A stretch of 59,028 nucleotides of DNA from Planctomycetales bacterium (GCA_020427005.1 JAGQOY010000019.1:1-59028), one strand, 5' to 3'; positions 35,489 to 44,535 are shown, counted from the first letter of the stretch. Numbers and translations are program-made. Notes: generated by a model from the sequence alone, not told the origin.

Positions 35489-36178
35489 TTACCGTCCAAT
35501 GGCACCAGCAAGCTCAGAAATTGCCTGTTGGTAATCTTCCTTGCCAAAGATAGCGGAGCCTACAACGAACAACCGTGCTCCAGCTACGTAACACTGTTGG
35601 ATGGTAGATAAGTTGATGCCACCATCCACCTGAAGCATCAAATGCGGCCACGTTTGTTTGGCAGTTTGCAACTTTTCCAAAGCTACCGGATTAAACGATT
35701 GCCCGCCGAATCCAGCATCTACACTCATCGTGAGTAGCAAGTCGCAACTGGGCAGGATACCTGCAACCTCCCTCAACGCAGTAGCTGGGTTCACGGCAAC
35801 GCCAACCCCTACGCCTTGCCGGCGAATCATTTCTACAGAACGCTCCACATTCCCCGTTTCGGCATGCACAGTGATCAGATCAGAACCTGCATCAACAAAT
35901 TGTGTAATATATTGTTGCGGATCCGTGATCATTAAATGAACGTCTATGGGTAAGGCAGTTAGCCGACGAATGGCCGCCACAATCGGCATACCATAAGTGA
36001 GGTTAGGAACGAAATGTCCATCCATGACATCCAAATGCAATGCCCTAACGCCGGCAGCTTCTAGCCTCTCAATTTCACGTTCAAGGTTTCCGAAATCGCA
36101 CATCAAGAGACTGGGCAGAATCGTGGCCGTTTCCTGCCGCAGCCTCAGGAGTGCGTCTCGAGTTGGTGCTACGTTCAT
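35489..36178 (-). CDS. rpe: ribulose-phosphate 3-epimerase
   Basis: A 229-residue TIM-barrel enzyme interconverting ribulose-5- and xylulose-5-phosphate in the pentose phosphate pathway. ILPSLLMCDFGNLEREI, LHLDVMDGHFVPNLTYG with metal ligands His and Asp, DVHLMI, LTMSVDAGFGGQSF and LQVDGGIN with the catalytic Asp are all present. The start at 36178 (MNVAPTRD) is chosen; the frame to 36232 begins with TTG and a hydrophobic stretch not seen in the family. Confidence 0.95.
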   Translation of the reverse strand: MNVAPTRDALLRLRQETATILPSLLMCDFGNLEREIERLEAAGVRALHLDVMDGHFVPNLTYGMPIVAAIRRLTALPIDVHLMITDPQQYITQFVDAGSDLITVHAETGNVERSVEMIRRQGVGVGVAVNPATALREVAGILPSCDLLLTMSVDAGFGGQSFNPVALEKLQTAKQTWPHLMLQVDGGINLSTIQQCYVAGARLFVVGSAIFGKEDYQQAISELAGAIGR

Positions 36179-36667
36179 TTGGAAAATGATTATTAACCGT
36201 TCCAGAAACGCAAGAGCCCACTTTGCAACCAACTAGGCAGTACTGCAGCTCACAACAACCTACCAAAGGCTGAACCGACACCACAGTAGGTCATTCAAGG
36301 GAAATTCTCCCACCTCTTTAACCCCGAGAATACCGTAGTTCGCCCGCCAATAGAATTAACCGGATTTTTAGACAGGCAAGATGCAATCCACCCAAAAGAA
36401 TGACCTCTAAGCAAAGTTGCCCAACGGACATTTGTCCGTAGCCCAGCAATGGCGTTGATTAACAATATTCTGTCGGGTCGAGGGATTTAGATTCGGATTC
36501 TGACGCCAGGATTGTTTCAACTAACTGAAAATAATCGCCGTTTTTCGCGTTCGCTCTGCCTCTGTTTTGCGAAGTATTATCGCAACCAATGCTTCCAGTT
36601 GTTTTTGACACTCAGAGTTTCTACCTAGCTTTTTAGGTCAATTTCCTTTGTGGAGAAATGATATTTC
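36179..36667. other. divergent intergenic region
   Basis: A 489-base stretch between rpe (minus) and the PEP-CTERM gene (plus), AT-richer than the flanks. It should carry both promoters. A TTGACA occurs at about 36606, but no well-placed -10 follows. A short hairpin acctagcttttTaggt lies just upstream of the PEP-CTERM gene. No RNA gene seen. Confidence 0.4.
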
Positions 36668-37522
36668 ATGAATGTGAAAGCCTTAATCAAAGTAATACAG
36701 CTCATTTTGCTAGCCGTACTAATTTTTGCGATTCCTTCTTCAACATACGCTTCAATCGTTTTTGTCTCCGACGCTTCCATAAAAATCGGACGCGTTGACA
36801 CGGACACTGGAAACGTGCTCGATTTTAAGCAATTCTCAACCACAATACAGGCCCCAATTGGTCCCGTGAGTGAAGGTGCATTTACAGATATTGCGTTTGC
36901 ACCCAATGGTCAACTGTATGGAATTACAGCTAACAGCCTATGGGCAGTTAACTACCAACTAGGAACAACAACAAGAGTCGCAGGACTTCACGGAGGCACA
37001 CTCGTCGGAATTCCTAACGCTCTAACGTTTTCCCTCGATGGTCGAGCATTCATTGGTTCCGAACTTAGTACGGTATTACATACTGTCAACATTAACACGG
37101 GAGCTCTGACAAGTTTGGGGAACGCGCCACTAACAGGTGGCTCAGCAGGGGATTTTGCTTTCATAGGTGACCAACTGTTACTGGCCGGAACCACCGGACT
37201 ACACGCCTTCAATCTGGATTCCAGCCCGCCAACCGGATCGACGGTGGGACAAACCGGAATTGCCAACCTATACGGACTTGCAACACCCGATCGATCGACG
37301 CTATTTGGGTTTGCCGGCACATCGGTCTACTCGATTGATGCCAACAATGCGAACTCCATTTTTATTAGCAGCTTCGGCGGGCAGGGCCTAACTTCTGCCA
37401 CCGGTGCTGCATTCCGCTTAGAATCAGTTCCAGAGCCAAGCGTCGTCGTTTTTCTATGTGCGGTAGTTCCAGCCTTTGTATTCCGTCGCTCAAGAAATCA
37501 GAAACCCCATCTCCATTTGTAG
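36668..37522 (+). CDS. PEP-CTERM sorting-domain protein
   Basis: A 284-residue exported protein. An N-terminal signal peptide of about 28 residues (LILLAVLIFAIPSSTYA) precedes a beta-propeller-like body with repeated segments such as FTDIAFAPNGQLYGI and ATPDRSTLFGFAGTSVYSID. The C terminus has the PEP-CTERM signature: VPEPS, then a hydrophobic span VVVFLCAVVPAFVF and a basic RRSRNQ tail. Such proteins are cut and anchored by exosortase. The body looks like a six- or seven-blade propeller but the ligand is unknown. It stands just before the sigma factor and kinase. Confidence 0.85.
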   Translation: MNVKALIKVIQLILLAVLIFAIPSSTYASIVFVSDASIKIGRVDTDTGNVLDFKQFSTTIQAPIGPVSEGAFTDIAFAPNGQLYGITANSLWAVNYQLGTTTRVAGLHGGTLVGIPNALTFSLDGRAFIGSELSTVLHTVNINTGALTSLGNAPLTGGSAGDFAFIGDQLLLAGTTGLHAFNLDSSPPTGSTVGQTGIANLYGLATPDRSTLFGFAGTSVYSIDANNANSIFISSFGGQGLTSATGAAFRLESVPEPSVVVFLCAVVPAFVFRRSRNQKPHLHL

Positions 37523-37592
37523 AACTTTTTTGCGGATGCGAGAATCGATAGAAACTCGAGAATATGCCCCAAGCATTCAGGATCAATAACCT

Positions 37593-38201
37593 GTGGCAGA
37601 GAACAAAACGACCTTTCGAGAACTCAAAGAGAACAACAATTTCCAACCGCTAATGCGACTAATTTTGCCATTCGTTAGCCTATGGATACATAAGCGACTA
37701 CAATCGCTCATCGACGAAAGAGACCTCGCCCAGAAAGTGCTTATGAATCTAACGAAAAGCGCCGAGTCGGGGAAATTCAATTTCGACATCGATATTGAAT
37801 CGACAGAATTCAAGGGAATTCTCTTTCAAACATGCAAGTCGATTGGTAGAAGTTGGTGTCGCAGCATGTACGCGGAGAAGCGTGGCGGCAAGTTCCTGCG
37901 GCTAAGTTTGCGGGATCTGGACTCTGAGCTAGAAGGACTTGCAAACGAACTTTCACCACACGTGAATGAAACTCCTGCACAAATCGCCAGCACGAATGAG
38001 AGCATTACAGCGCTGCGTAGCGAGCTTGATAAATTCTCGACTGAATCCCGTAACATTATTGACCAGAAATTTTTCCTACAATCTGAAAAAACTTTTTCGG
38101 AAATTGGAGAAGATCTGGGAAAGACGGCAGACAGCGTTCGGATGAAACTTTACAGGATTTTTGCAAGGCTACGCAGTTCCTTGGCGAATTGGAAGCCGTA
38201 G
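37593..38201 (+). CDS. ECF-type RNA polymerase sigma factor
   Basis: A 202-residue sigma-70 family factor. Region 2 spans about residues 15-100 (LILPFVSLWIHKRLQSLID, EFKGILFQTCKSIGRSWCRS) and region 4 about 140-195 (RSELDKFSTESRNIIDQKFF, FSEIGEDLGKTADSVRMKLY). It belongs to a planctomycete-type branch by the Ser/Thr kinase that follows. Start is GTG at 37593 with AGGA about 10 bases upstream. Its last 13 bases overlap the kinase frame if that uses the TTG at 38189, so the two are translationally linked. Promoter specificity unknown. Confidence 0.9.
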   Translation: MAENKTTFRELKENNNFQPLMRLILPFVSLWIHKRLQSLIDERDLAQKVLMNLTKSAESGKFNFDIDIESTEFKGILFQTCKSIGRSWCRSMYAEKRGGKFLRLSLRDLDSELEGLANELSPHVNETPAQIASTNESITALRSELDKFSTESRNIIDQKFFLQSEKTFSEIGEDLGKTADSVRMKLYRIFARLRSSLANWKP

Positions 38202-40873
38202 TTAGTAGTCAGCTTTTGAGAAGTAATGGAGGCGTTCATCCGTTGGAAAACCTAGACGTTCCCGAAATATCAGGCTATCAATTGCATGACCTTATTTTCC
38301 AAGGCGGAATGGGGTGTGTATTTAGGGCTATTCAGCTCTCCACAAATCGCCCTGTTGCTATCAAACAGCCGCTGGGCGATCGCGGGTTGGAGGAATTTGA
38401 TCGGGAAATCGAATTCGCGTCACGTGTGCAACACGAATTTGTTGTACCCGTTTATCACGCGAATGACCAAGAAGATAGCGGACCACTATTCCTTGCGATG
38501 CGACTAGTTCTAGATGCGGAAGGAAATCCGTCGGACGGTTTGTCTTTCTTAATCAAGCTTGTCAAGGTTGTTAACAAATCACATACCGACCCTAGTGAAC
38601 ACTGCCGAAAACTGTTGCCAGCCATTCGTGCTGTGGCCGATGCAATTCATGCGGTGCACAAATCCGAGATTATTCACGGCGACGTTAAGTTACAGAATCT
38701 ACTGGAAGACGAGTTTGGCAAGCTGCATCTAACAGATTTTGGATTAGCCGATAACACCAACTACAAAGTATTTGAGAACGGTGGGACACCTTTTTTTGTT
38801 GCTCCCGAGCAATCTGCAGGTAGGCCAACTCAAAAAAGTGATGTTTATTCTCTTGGCGTTACTTTGGCATTATTGTTGGGTACTTGCAATCCTGAACGCC
38901 TAAAATCCGGAATCGATGCCCTCAAACGTAGGCGGTCAACCAATGATTCCGAAGACGTTGGTGAAACGATTAGGGAACTTTCTCGCCCCCAGAACCCAGG
39001 AACCTCTCTTTGGACGTTGCCGAGTAGTCTTGCAGTTTCATCGTTTTGTGCAGATGCTCCGAAATACTTGAGGTGGATTGTCGACAATGCAACGCTCCAT
39101 GACACTGAGAAACGTTTGGACAGTCAACAATTGGTCGACCACTTGAACCGCTTCGTTACCGGTAATCCTTGCCCTTCCGATCCGTTTCGATTGGTGAAAG
39201 CCGGATGGTTATGGACCCGTCGACGCTGGCCGTGGTTGGCAACTGGGCTGATGATAATGGCTTTCATGATTGTTTTCTTCCTGAATTCCTGGCACACTCA
39301 GAAGCGAAAAGAGGAACTGGTTAGGGCCGATTATCAAGGGCGTGAAGAACTTGTCAGTCAAGCCGAACAGCTTTTACGAGACGGTTTGTCATCCAAAACC
39401 AGACCGGTGCTTGAGAAAGCAATGGAGGGCATTCAGCACGATTCACCTCTCAAATGGAAAGTCTTGTATCTGCGATCGCAAGTCGGTGAACTCGAACTTC
39501 AGGAACTCCTAGCCGAGACGGCATTGCTATTAGATTCTCACGAACCGTCGGAACCTAGCTACACCGAATTGCTGTTTCTTCACGCAGATCTAGCATCCTG
39601 CAACGAAGATTTGCGGAATGAATTCGATTGGCGAGGCACTCTGGAGGAAATTGACTTAAACAAGTTGCCACTTGCTGATCAATACTATGTTCGGGCGTTG
39701 CTTGCAGCCAATCTACTTGAATGTGAAGAACAACTAATCCATTCGCTTCAACACCGTCAATTTCACGATCGTGCAAGCGTATTGTTTGCGGCACTGAACC
39801 TGAGTCAAGGTCGACTTACTCAGACAATTAGGTTTTGCACAGCACAAGAGAATGCTAAGCCTGATGACGGCATATACAAGCTGATAAGACTGGGCGCCGA
39901 AATGCTTTTGGCTCAAACTAGTCCCGATAAATTGTCTGCAACAGATTTCCCGAAAAGTACAAATCCCCAATTCCTGATCGCGTTGCGTCGATTGCTACCC
40001 TCCTATAAATCTGAAAACAAAAGTACCGAGCCACAGAACTGGCAGAATAGCAATATTTCCATTCGAGCACAAATCGGTTTTGCGCAAATAGCCCAGGAGT
40101 TTATTTCTAGCATACCTGAAGCGCTTCAAGGGTCTCCAATTCCCATCCATATTCTCGATAAAAGGGTCGCGGAATGGAAAACAATTGAGAATCTTCTTGC
40201 GGAGACGTCAGATGCCGATTTTTCCCCGGAAAGTTTGGCCAAAATTGAGAGAATTGCCACTAACGACCCCGATGGGTTCGGAAAGCTTCTCATGTCGATG
40301 AAACTGTCGTTTGAGATCACCGCTGCCATTGCTTCAAATCATTACAAAGAAACCGGTGCAGCAGTATTCGATAGGTTTCTTAATTACCAGCGCTTGACAG
40401 CCAATTCCGAAACCTTGATTCCAAGCCAACCGATTAGGTTCTTTGTGTTGTTCTTGCAGATGACCGCGGAATTGGCGTCTATACATGAAGTAGAACTTGA
40501 TAATCTTGATATTCGAAGAAGCTTGCGAAGTAACGTCAAGATAATTCTGCGTGAATCTCAAAACGTTCCCACTCATATGCGCGAACAAATCCTTCAAATG
40601 TTGTTTAAGTCGCTGAATGCATCGATTCAGCAAGAGGACTCGGCAGAAAAGAAGAGTCATCTGGTCGGGTTGGCTTTGATCATGCTCGACGATTGGATCG
40701 AGTCGTATCCGGAAGATCCAACCGCATTTCTTTTTCGAGCTTCGTTACTATTTCACATTGGTCAACGTGATGCAGCTCAAATTGACCTAACGAAATTGCT
40801 GGTGCTCGACCCAGATAATGCGGATGCCCTCCAACTAGCTGACCAGTTGAAAGGTGACTTCCAAAACCAGTAA
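38189..40873 (+). CDS. transmembrane Ser/Thr kinase with TPR-like sensor tail
   Basis: An 894-residue kinase. The catalytic domain covers about 28-325: glycine loop FQGGMGCVF, VAIK Lys59, HGDVKLQN at 163-170 in place of HRDVKxxN, DFG at 183-185, APEQ near 205, then KSDVYSLGVTLALLL. One membrane span lies at about 348-366 (PWLATGLMIMAFMIVFF). The remaining 500 residues are helical, with TPR-like pairs in the last part (IGQRDAAQIDLTKLLVLDPD). The start is a TTG at 38189, overlapping the sigma gene by 13 bases, or a TTG at 38216. The change of HRD to HGD keeps the catalytic Asp. It probably modulates the sigma factor or its anti-factor. Confidence 0.87.
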   Translation: MEAVVSSQLLRSNGGVHPLENLDVPEISGYQLHDLIFQGGMGCVFRAIQLSTNRPVAIKQPLGDRGLEEFDREIEFASRVQHEFVVPVYHANDQEDSGPLFLAMRLVLDAEGNPSDGLSFLIKLVKVVNKSHTDPSEHCRKLLPAIRAVADAIHAVHKSEIIHGDVKLQNLLEDEFGKLHLTDFGLADNTNYKVFENGGTPFFVAPEQSAGRPTQKSDVYSLGVTLALLLGTCNPERLKSGIDALKRRRSTNDSEDVGETIRELSRPQNPGTSLWTLPSSLAVSSFCADAPKYLRWIVDNATLHDTEKRLDSQQLVDHLNRFVTGNPCPSDPFRLVKAGWLWTRRRWPWLATGLMIMAFMIVFFLNSWHTQKRKEELVRADYQGREELVSQAEQLLRDGLSSKTRPVLEKAMEGIQHDSPLKWKVLYLRSQVGELELQELLAETALLLDSHEPSEPSYTELLFLHADLASCNEDLRNEFDWRGTLEEIDLNKLPLADQYYVRALLAANLLECEEQLIHSLQHRQFHDRASVLFAALNLSQGRLTQTIRFCTAQENAKPDDGIYKLIRLGAEMLLAQTSPDKLSATDFPKSTNPQFLIALRRLLPSYKSENKSTEPQNWQNSNISIRAQIGFAQIAQEFISSIPEALQGSPIPIHILDKRVAEWKTIENLLAETSDADFSPESLAKIERIATNDPDGFGKLLMSMKLSFEITAAIASNHYKETGAAVFDRFLNYQRLTANSETLIPSQPIRFFVLFLQMTAELASIHEVELDNLDIRRSLRSNVKIILRESQNVPTHMREQILQMLFKSLNASIQQEDSAEKKSHLVGLALIMLDDWIESYPEDPTAFLFRASLLFHIGQRDAAQIDLTKLLVLDPDNADALQLADQLKGDFQNQ

Positions 40874-40990
40874 CAGCAGCCAGACCTTGCAACTGGTTTG
40901 CGGCGGATCGGCATTTCCTGCAAGGATAGAACTACAACCGACGCTGATGGTGAAATCGAAAAAGCATTCGGCGGAAACTTAAATCACAAA

Positions 40991-42103
40991 ATGAATAGCC
41001 TCAAGATCATTAAGATTTCAATCGTTCTTTCACTTCATCTGTCAGCTTGCTTGATTGCACGTGCTCAATCCAAGTTGAATCCTAAAGAAGTATTCGTTCT
41101 TAGCGGTCATGGCGGAGAAGTTCAGGCCCTGGCATTCAACCCGAGGGGACAAGTGCTTTGTTCTGGGGGTGGGGAAGGTGATGCGATATGGTGGAATTTC
41201 GCAGCAATCCTGGATTCCGTAAAAAAGGGCTCCGTGGTGCTTTCAGGCTCGACCAGTGCCTATGAAGTTCAACGCAAACACGTCGCGGAACGGATTTCGG
41301 CAATTTCCTGTAACAAGCTCGAAGTATTAGCCATTTCGGGCGTGACACACTGGGGGAACGGATTCGGATCTAGCTTAGAAGTTTACACGCAATTCCAGCC
41401 AGAACCTCTTACATTTGGGGGCAATGCAGCTTGGTCATTCACAAGCGTCGACATCCACTCGCAAAGCGCGTATATTCTCATGGGTGGAAACAACAATGAA
41501 TTGAAGGCTGTATCGCTTCTTCAGAAGTTGGACAATAAGGGAAAAGTCGTTCCCAACCGGATAACTAAAATTGCTCCCAACATTCCGGACCAAGTCTGGC
41601 GTGTAGCCATCCATCCGAGAGAATCTTTAGTAGTTGCAGCGGGACGAAATGGCTGGATCAAGTATTACTCGGTTAGTCCAATAGGGCTAGATCCCAAAGT
41701 TGTTGCCAATGACCCAAGTCACCAGAATAGAGCAGGCATAGTTGGACTTAAGTTTAGTCGCGATGGTCGTAGTCTGTTGTCTTTAGACAGTAGCGGTGAG
41801 CTTCACGTATCGAACATTTTCGACGGCGAGACCAAGCAGCAATACAATGGATTGGGAAAACTCCCGGGATGGCTAGATATTCACCCAACTGAATCATGGG
41901 CGTTGATACCTTCGATGGATGGCAGTTGTCGAATCATCGATATTTCCACAGGTGCCAAGCTCGCGGAATTCGCACACCATGAAGGAGGCGCAAACGTAGC
42001 CGTGTTTGCGCCAGATGGCTGCTTTGTGGCTACAGGCGGCAAAGATCACAAGATTCGTATCTGGGACTTAGGAATCCAGCAACCCAAGAAGAGCCGCCGC
42101 TAG
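40991..42103 (+). CDS. WD40-repeat exported protein
   Basis: A 370-residue protein. The N terminus KIIKISIVLSLHLSACLIARA is a signal sequence; LSAC is a possible lipobox, and ARAQ a possible signal peptidase site. The body is a beta-propeller of WD40-like repeats: GGEVQALAFNPRGQVLCSGG, VGLKFSRDGRSLLSLDSSG and VAVFAPDGCFVATGGKDHKI with the WDL end. The start at 40991 is chosen as it begins the signal peptide; the frame opens at 40898. It follows the kinase by 118 bases in the same direction. Likely a periplasmic or outer surface partner of the signalling cluster. Confidence 0.85.
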   Translation: MNSLKIIKISIVLSLHLSACLIARAQSKLNPKEVFVLSGHGGEVQALAFNPRGQVLCSGGGEGDAIWWNFAAILDSVKKGSVVLSGSTSAYEVQRKHVAERISAISCNKLEVLAISGVTHWGNGFGSSLEVYTQFQPEPLTFGGNAAWSFTSVDIHSQSAYILMGGNNNELKAVSLLQKLDNKGKVVPNRITKIAPNIPDQVWRVAIHPRESLVVAAGRNGWIKYYSVSPIGLDPKVVANDPSHQNRAGIVGLKFSRDGRSLLSLDSSGELHVSNIFDGETKQQYNGLGKLPGWLDIHPTESWALIPSMDGSCRIIDISTGAKLAEFAHHEGGANVAVFAPDGCFVATGGKDHKIRIWDLGIQQPKKSRR

Positions 42104-42295
42104 ATTCTTTTCATTCGTTAGTCCAAGCATCCTCGATGATGTTCTCTCTTGGCGGGGATTAAATACAAATTAACAGATTATTTCCTTCTTTCTTGTTCGC
42201 TTGGCGGCTAATCTGCGAATAAGTCGTCAAAGGGCAACTTTCTGGTCCAATTGGAGCTAATTGCCCGTTGTAAACTAGCCTCGGAGGTCTTGGCC

Positions 42296-42841
42296 ATGCG
42301 TTTGTTTTCTATTCTTACTCTAACAGCGGTCTGCGCTCTTCCAGAATTGGCTTTTGCACAATTCGGTAACCACATTGAAAATGCTGCTGCGAATTCACAA
42401 CAGCACTTCAACAACTATCTCCTGCAAAATCAAGCACTCAACAAACAGGCTAATTCCTACTTGCAGCAGAGACGTATGGCAGCACAACAAAGAATGGCAT
42501 TATTTAGTGCCTTGCGACGTAAGAAGCTGGAAAACACGTTGGCAAAGCAGCAACAAGAAAAAATTCAGAACATGTGGGACGAACACAATGAGAAGATGGC
42601 TTCAGACCCCGAATACGCGGCCAGAATACTCAAGAACCAGCAGGCTGCGCTCGAAATGCTGCCATCCGTGGCTGACACCACATTAAAGATCCTTGGTGCA
42701 CTGGACTCAACGACACAGCCAACTTCCGGTATCAGCCAAGAAGACCTTGATGACTTGAGACGGCACGAAATATGGCGATTCCGGGCAGAACGAGAACAAA
42801 ATATTGCCGAACAAAATGCATTCAGGGAAAGCCTTAATTGA
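42296..42841 (+). CDS. exported coiled-coil protein of unknown function
   Basis: A 181-residue protein with a signal peptide (MRLFSILTLTAVCALPELAF then AQ) followed by an Asn/Gln-rich part and a long helical segment around residues 50-110 (RKKLENTLAKQQQEKIQNMW), then DLDDLRRHEIWRFRAERE at the end. A good ribosome site (CGGAGG) precedes the ATG at 42296. The frame opens upstream at 42251. I do not recognise a family. A strong terminator follows it. It is the third or fourth gene of the plus-strand surface cluster. Confidence 0.6.
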   Translation: MRLFSILTLTAVCALPELAFAQFGNHIENAAANSQQHFNNYLLQNQALNKQANSYLQQRRMAAQQRMALFSALRRKKLENTLAKQQQEKIQNMWDEHNEKMASDPEYAARILKNQQAALEMLPSVADTTLKILGALDSTTQPTSGISQEDLDDLRRHEIWRFRAEREQNIAEQNAFRESLN

Positions 42842-42865
42842 CCGATTCAAGGAAAGCGTTTTCTT

Positions 42866-42904
42866 GCTGCTGGCGAACGGTGAGCCAGATCGCCAGCAGC
42901 TTTT
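42866..42904 (+). terminator. intrinsic terminator
   Basis: A perfect 11-bp stem gctgctggcga / tcgccagcagc (42866-42876 and 42890-42900) with a 13-base loop, followed by TTTT. It closes transcription of the exported coiled-coil gene, 25 bases after its stop. Confidence 0.8.
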
Positions 42905-42953
42905 CGAATTCAATTTTCGACCGATACCGTACAACAAGCGGAGATAATAATAA

Positions 42954-43322
42954 ATGAGAGACCCCAAGAGGCCAATTCGCGCGTGTATTTTGGCAGGTGT
43001 ACTGTCGTTATTCCTCGGTTGCGGAGGCGTAGTCGGAGAAGTTGCCATTGTCGTGACGGTAATCAAGTTACTGGCTATAGGTGCAACAGCCGTACTAACA
43101 GTTGCTGGCACCTATTGGATGGTCGAATCGGCGCGACTGGATGCTGCCAAGCGTCAGCTAATTCTGGAAGGCATGAAAGACGGTAGACCTGCCCATTCGA
43201 CGATAAAACTGACCGACGAGCAACTGCGTACGATCGAGGACACTGGTGCCCTGAAAATCAAGTTCGAAGACGGGCGCGAAATTGAAGTCCAAGTTGACTA
43301 TGGCTCATCCGAAAAAATCTGA
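42954..43322 (+). CDS. small lipoprotein, 3' end altered by an insertion element
   Basis: A 122-residue protein with a lipoprotein signal (ILAGVLSLFLGCGG, lipobox LFLGC) and two hydrophobic spans (VVTVIKLLAIGATAVLTVAG). The tail (TIKLTDEQLRTIEDTGALKI) is helical and charged. A GCGGAG site stands 10 bases before the ATG. The last codons and the stop TGA at 43320-43322 lie within the terminal repeat of the IS630-type element, so the true C terminus may have been longer. Precise removal of the element would join it in frame with the fragment at 44360-44535. Function unknown. Confidence 0.6.
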   Translation: MRDPKRPIRACILAGVLSLFLGCGGVVGEVAIVVTVIKLLAIGATAVLTVAGTYWMVESARLDAAKRQLILEGMKDGRPAHSTIKLTDEQLRTIEDTGALKIKFEDGREIEVQVDYGSSEKI

Positions 43323-44102
43323 CACACAGTATCGAAAGTACAAACCTCGCAGTAGCTCGGGTCGACTGGCCATAGATCGGAGTTTTCTCCTGGCAAGTGA
43401 CTTCAATTCACCTTTGTCTTTGGCCTGATGGCTCTTCAGCTCGTGGTGCTTTAAGTGGTTCCAAACTTTTTTGTCAGGATTCCTGTCTGGCGAGTATGCG
43501 GGTAAGTAGAAAACGTGAAGCCTCGGTTCTGAGTCTATGTATTCTTTTGTTTTCTTGGATGTATGCGGTTTCGCTTGATCCATGACAACCACAAGGTGCC
43601 GCCGTGGATGATGGCGGAGCATTTGAATTTGAACCAGGAATGAAATGACTTCGGTAGAATCAATTCGTTTGTCGAGCAATCGGAATACGAGATTGCCAGG
43701 GCGGCTAATGGCTGACATCGCAGAGACTCCGCCTCGTTTTCCTGTTACCTTTGCTTTGGGCGTCTGTACACGCGGAGACCAAGTTTTCCCAAGAAACGCT
43801 GTTCGTGAAACGTTCGATTCATCCTGGAAATATAAAATTCCCCTGTGTTTTGCCACACATCGTTTGATTTTTGGGACCTCGTATCGAAGCCATTTGTTGC
43901 GCGCCTCCTCGTCGATTTCGTAGTACTCAAGCTCCGGTTTCTGATACGTCAAGCCTGCTTCTCGCAGTCTACGCCAGACGGTGTCGTTCGAAACTGAAAC
44001 CTTGAATCGACTGACGATTACAGAGTGCAGTCTACCTACGGTCCATAGGTCGGTTTCGAATCCAAAAGTAGAAGCTGGGCAGTTCACCGTCGGACAGCTC
44101 AT
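43305..44102 (-). CDS. IS630-type transposase, catalytic part
   Basis: A 265-residue frame with the DDE-type core: first Asp in LYFQDESN, second Asp in VVMDQAKPHTSK, and the third motif in AYSPDRNPDKKVWNHLKHHE. In this family the last motif is NPxExxW; here the Glu is Lys, a change of one base (GAA to AAA), so catalysis should be lost. The conserved block TFGFETDLWTVGRL begins just after the start, showing the N-terminal DNA-binding part lies in the other frame at 44301-44032. The reading frame ends slightly beyond the terminal repeat. Confidence 0.8.
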   Translation of the reverse strand: MSCPTVNCPASTFGFETDLWTVGRLHSVIVSRFKVSVSNDTVWRRLREAGLTYQKPELEYYEIDEEARNKWLRYEVPKIKRCVAKHRGILYFQDESNVSRTAFLGKTWSPRVQTPKAKVTGKRGGVSAMSAISRPGNLVFRLLDKRIDSTEVISFLVQIQMLRHHPRRHLVVVMDQAKPHTSKKTKEYIDSEPRLHVFYLPAYSPDRNPDKKVWNHLKHHELKSHQAKDKGELKSLARRKLRSMASRPELLRGLYFRYCVSDFFG

Positions 44103-44359
44103 CTAGCTTTCTCGGACGACCACTACCAACCCGTCTCTCAAGACCGTCATTGCCATCCTCTCGTACTCTTTCCAGCCAGCGATGCAACGTACGCCGAGAA
44201 ACGCCAAAATCATCTGAAGCAACCGTAACCGAGAGCCCTCTCTCAACAGCTTCAACTGCCCGAACTCGAACTTCTTTGGTAGAGTATCCATTCTCGTACA
44301 TGAATGAATGGTATACTCAAAAGCTCTTTCTGCAGCTACGTCAGTGTGACACTTTTTTT
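43312..44359 (-). mobile_element. IS630-type insertion sequence, decayed
   Basis: A 1048-bp element bounded by imperfect terminal repeats: 16 bases at 43312-43327 and the reverse complement of 44344-44359 agree at 13 of 16 (aaaaaaxxtgxcacac type). It carries a two-frame transposase. No TA duplication is evident at the ends, so boundaries may be off by a few bases. It sits in a lipoprotein gene on one side and cuts off a gene fragment on the other. Confidence 0.7.
44032..44301 (-). CDS. IS630-type transposase, N-terminal helix-turn-helix part
   Basis: An 89-residue frame with a helix-turn-helix (VERGLSVTVASDDFGVSRRT then LHRWLERVREDG) and RRVGSGRPRKLDE, the usual N-terminal part of IS630 transposases. 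It overlaps the catalytic frame by 71 bases; the join at the ACTTTTGG stretch needs a +1 (or -2) shift. This could be a programmed shift or a frameshift mutation; the loss of the catalytic Glu favours decay. Confidence 0.75.
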   Translation of the reverse strand: MYENGYSTKEVRVRAVEAVERGLSVTVASDDFGVSRRTLHRWLERVREDGNDGLERRVGSGRPRKLDELSDGELPSFYFWIRNRPMDRR

Positions 44360-44535
44360 GCGGTGATCCATATGATAGAAAAATTAGCTACAAAACCACC
44401 TCCTGCCTCGATCGCCACGTGGAATTAGAACGTACGTCAAAAGTGGTTGCCATCGAGGACTATTCAACTCCAACAGCCGACGCTTTGGGCATGTATTTAG
44501 CCTTGCCGGCCGAACGGTTGGTAACGCACGATTAG
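44360..44535 (+). pseudogene. 3' gene fragment cut by the insertion element
   Basis: An open frame of about 58 codons starts right after the right end of the IS630-type element and ends at TAG 44533-44535. It encodes CGDPYDRKISYKTTS, HVELERTSKVVAIEDY and ALGMYLALPAERLV, which looks like coding sequence but has no start of its own. If the element were removed exactly, the small lipoprotein frame would continue into it without a shift. Family unknown. Confidence 0.4.

Noticed and set aside
44032..44102. Classical -1 programmed frameshift in the IS630 transposase
   Set aside because: The two frames relate by +1 (or -2), there is no A6-7 slippery run, and the catalytic Glu is also lost, so decay is more likely.
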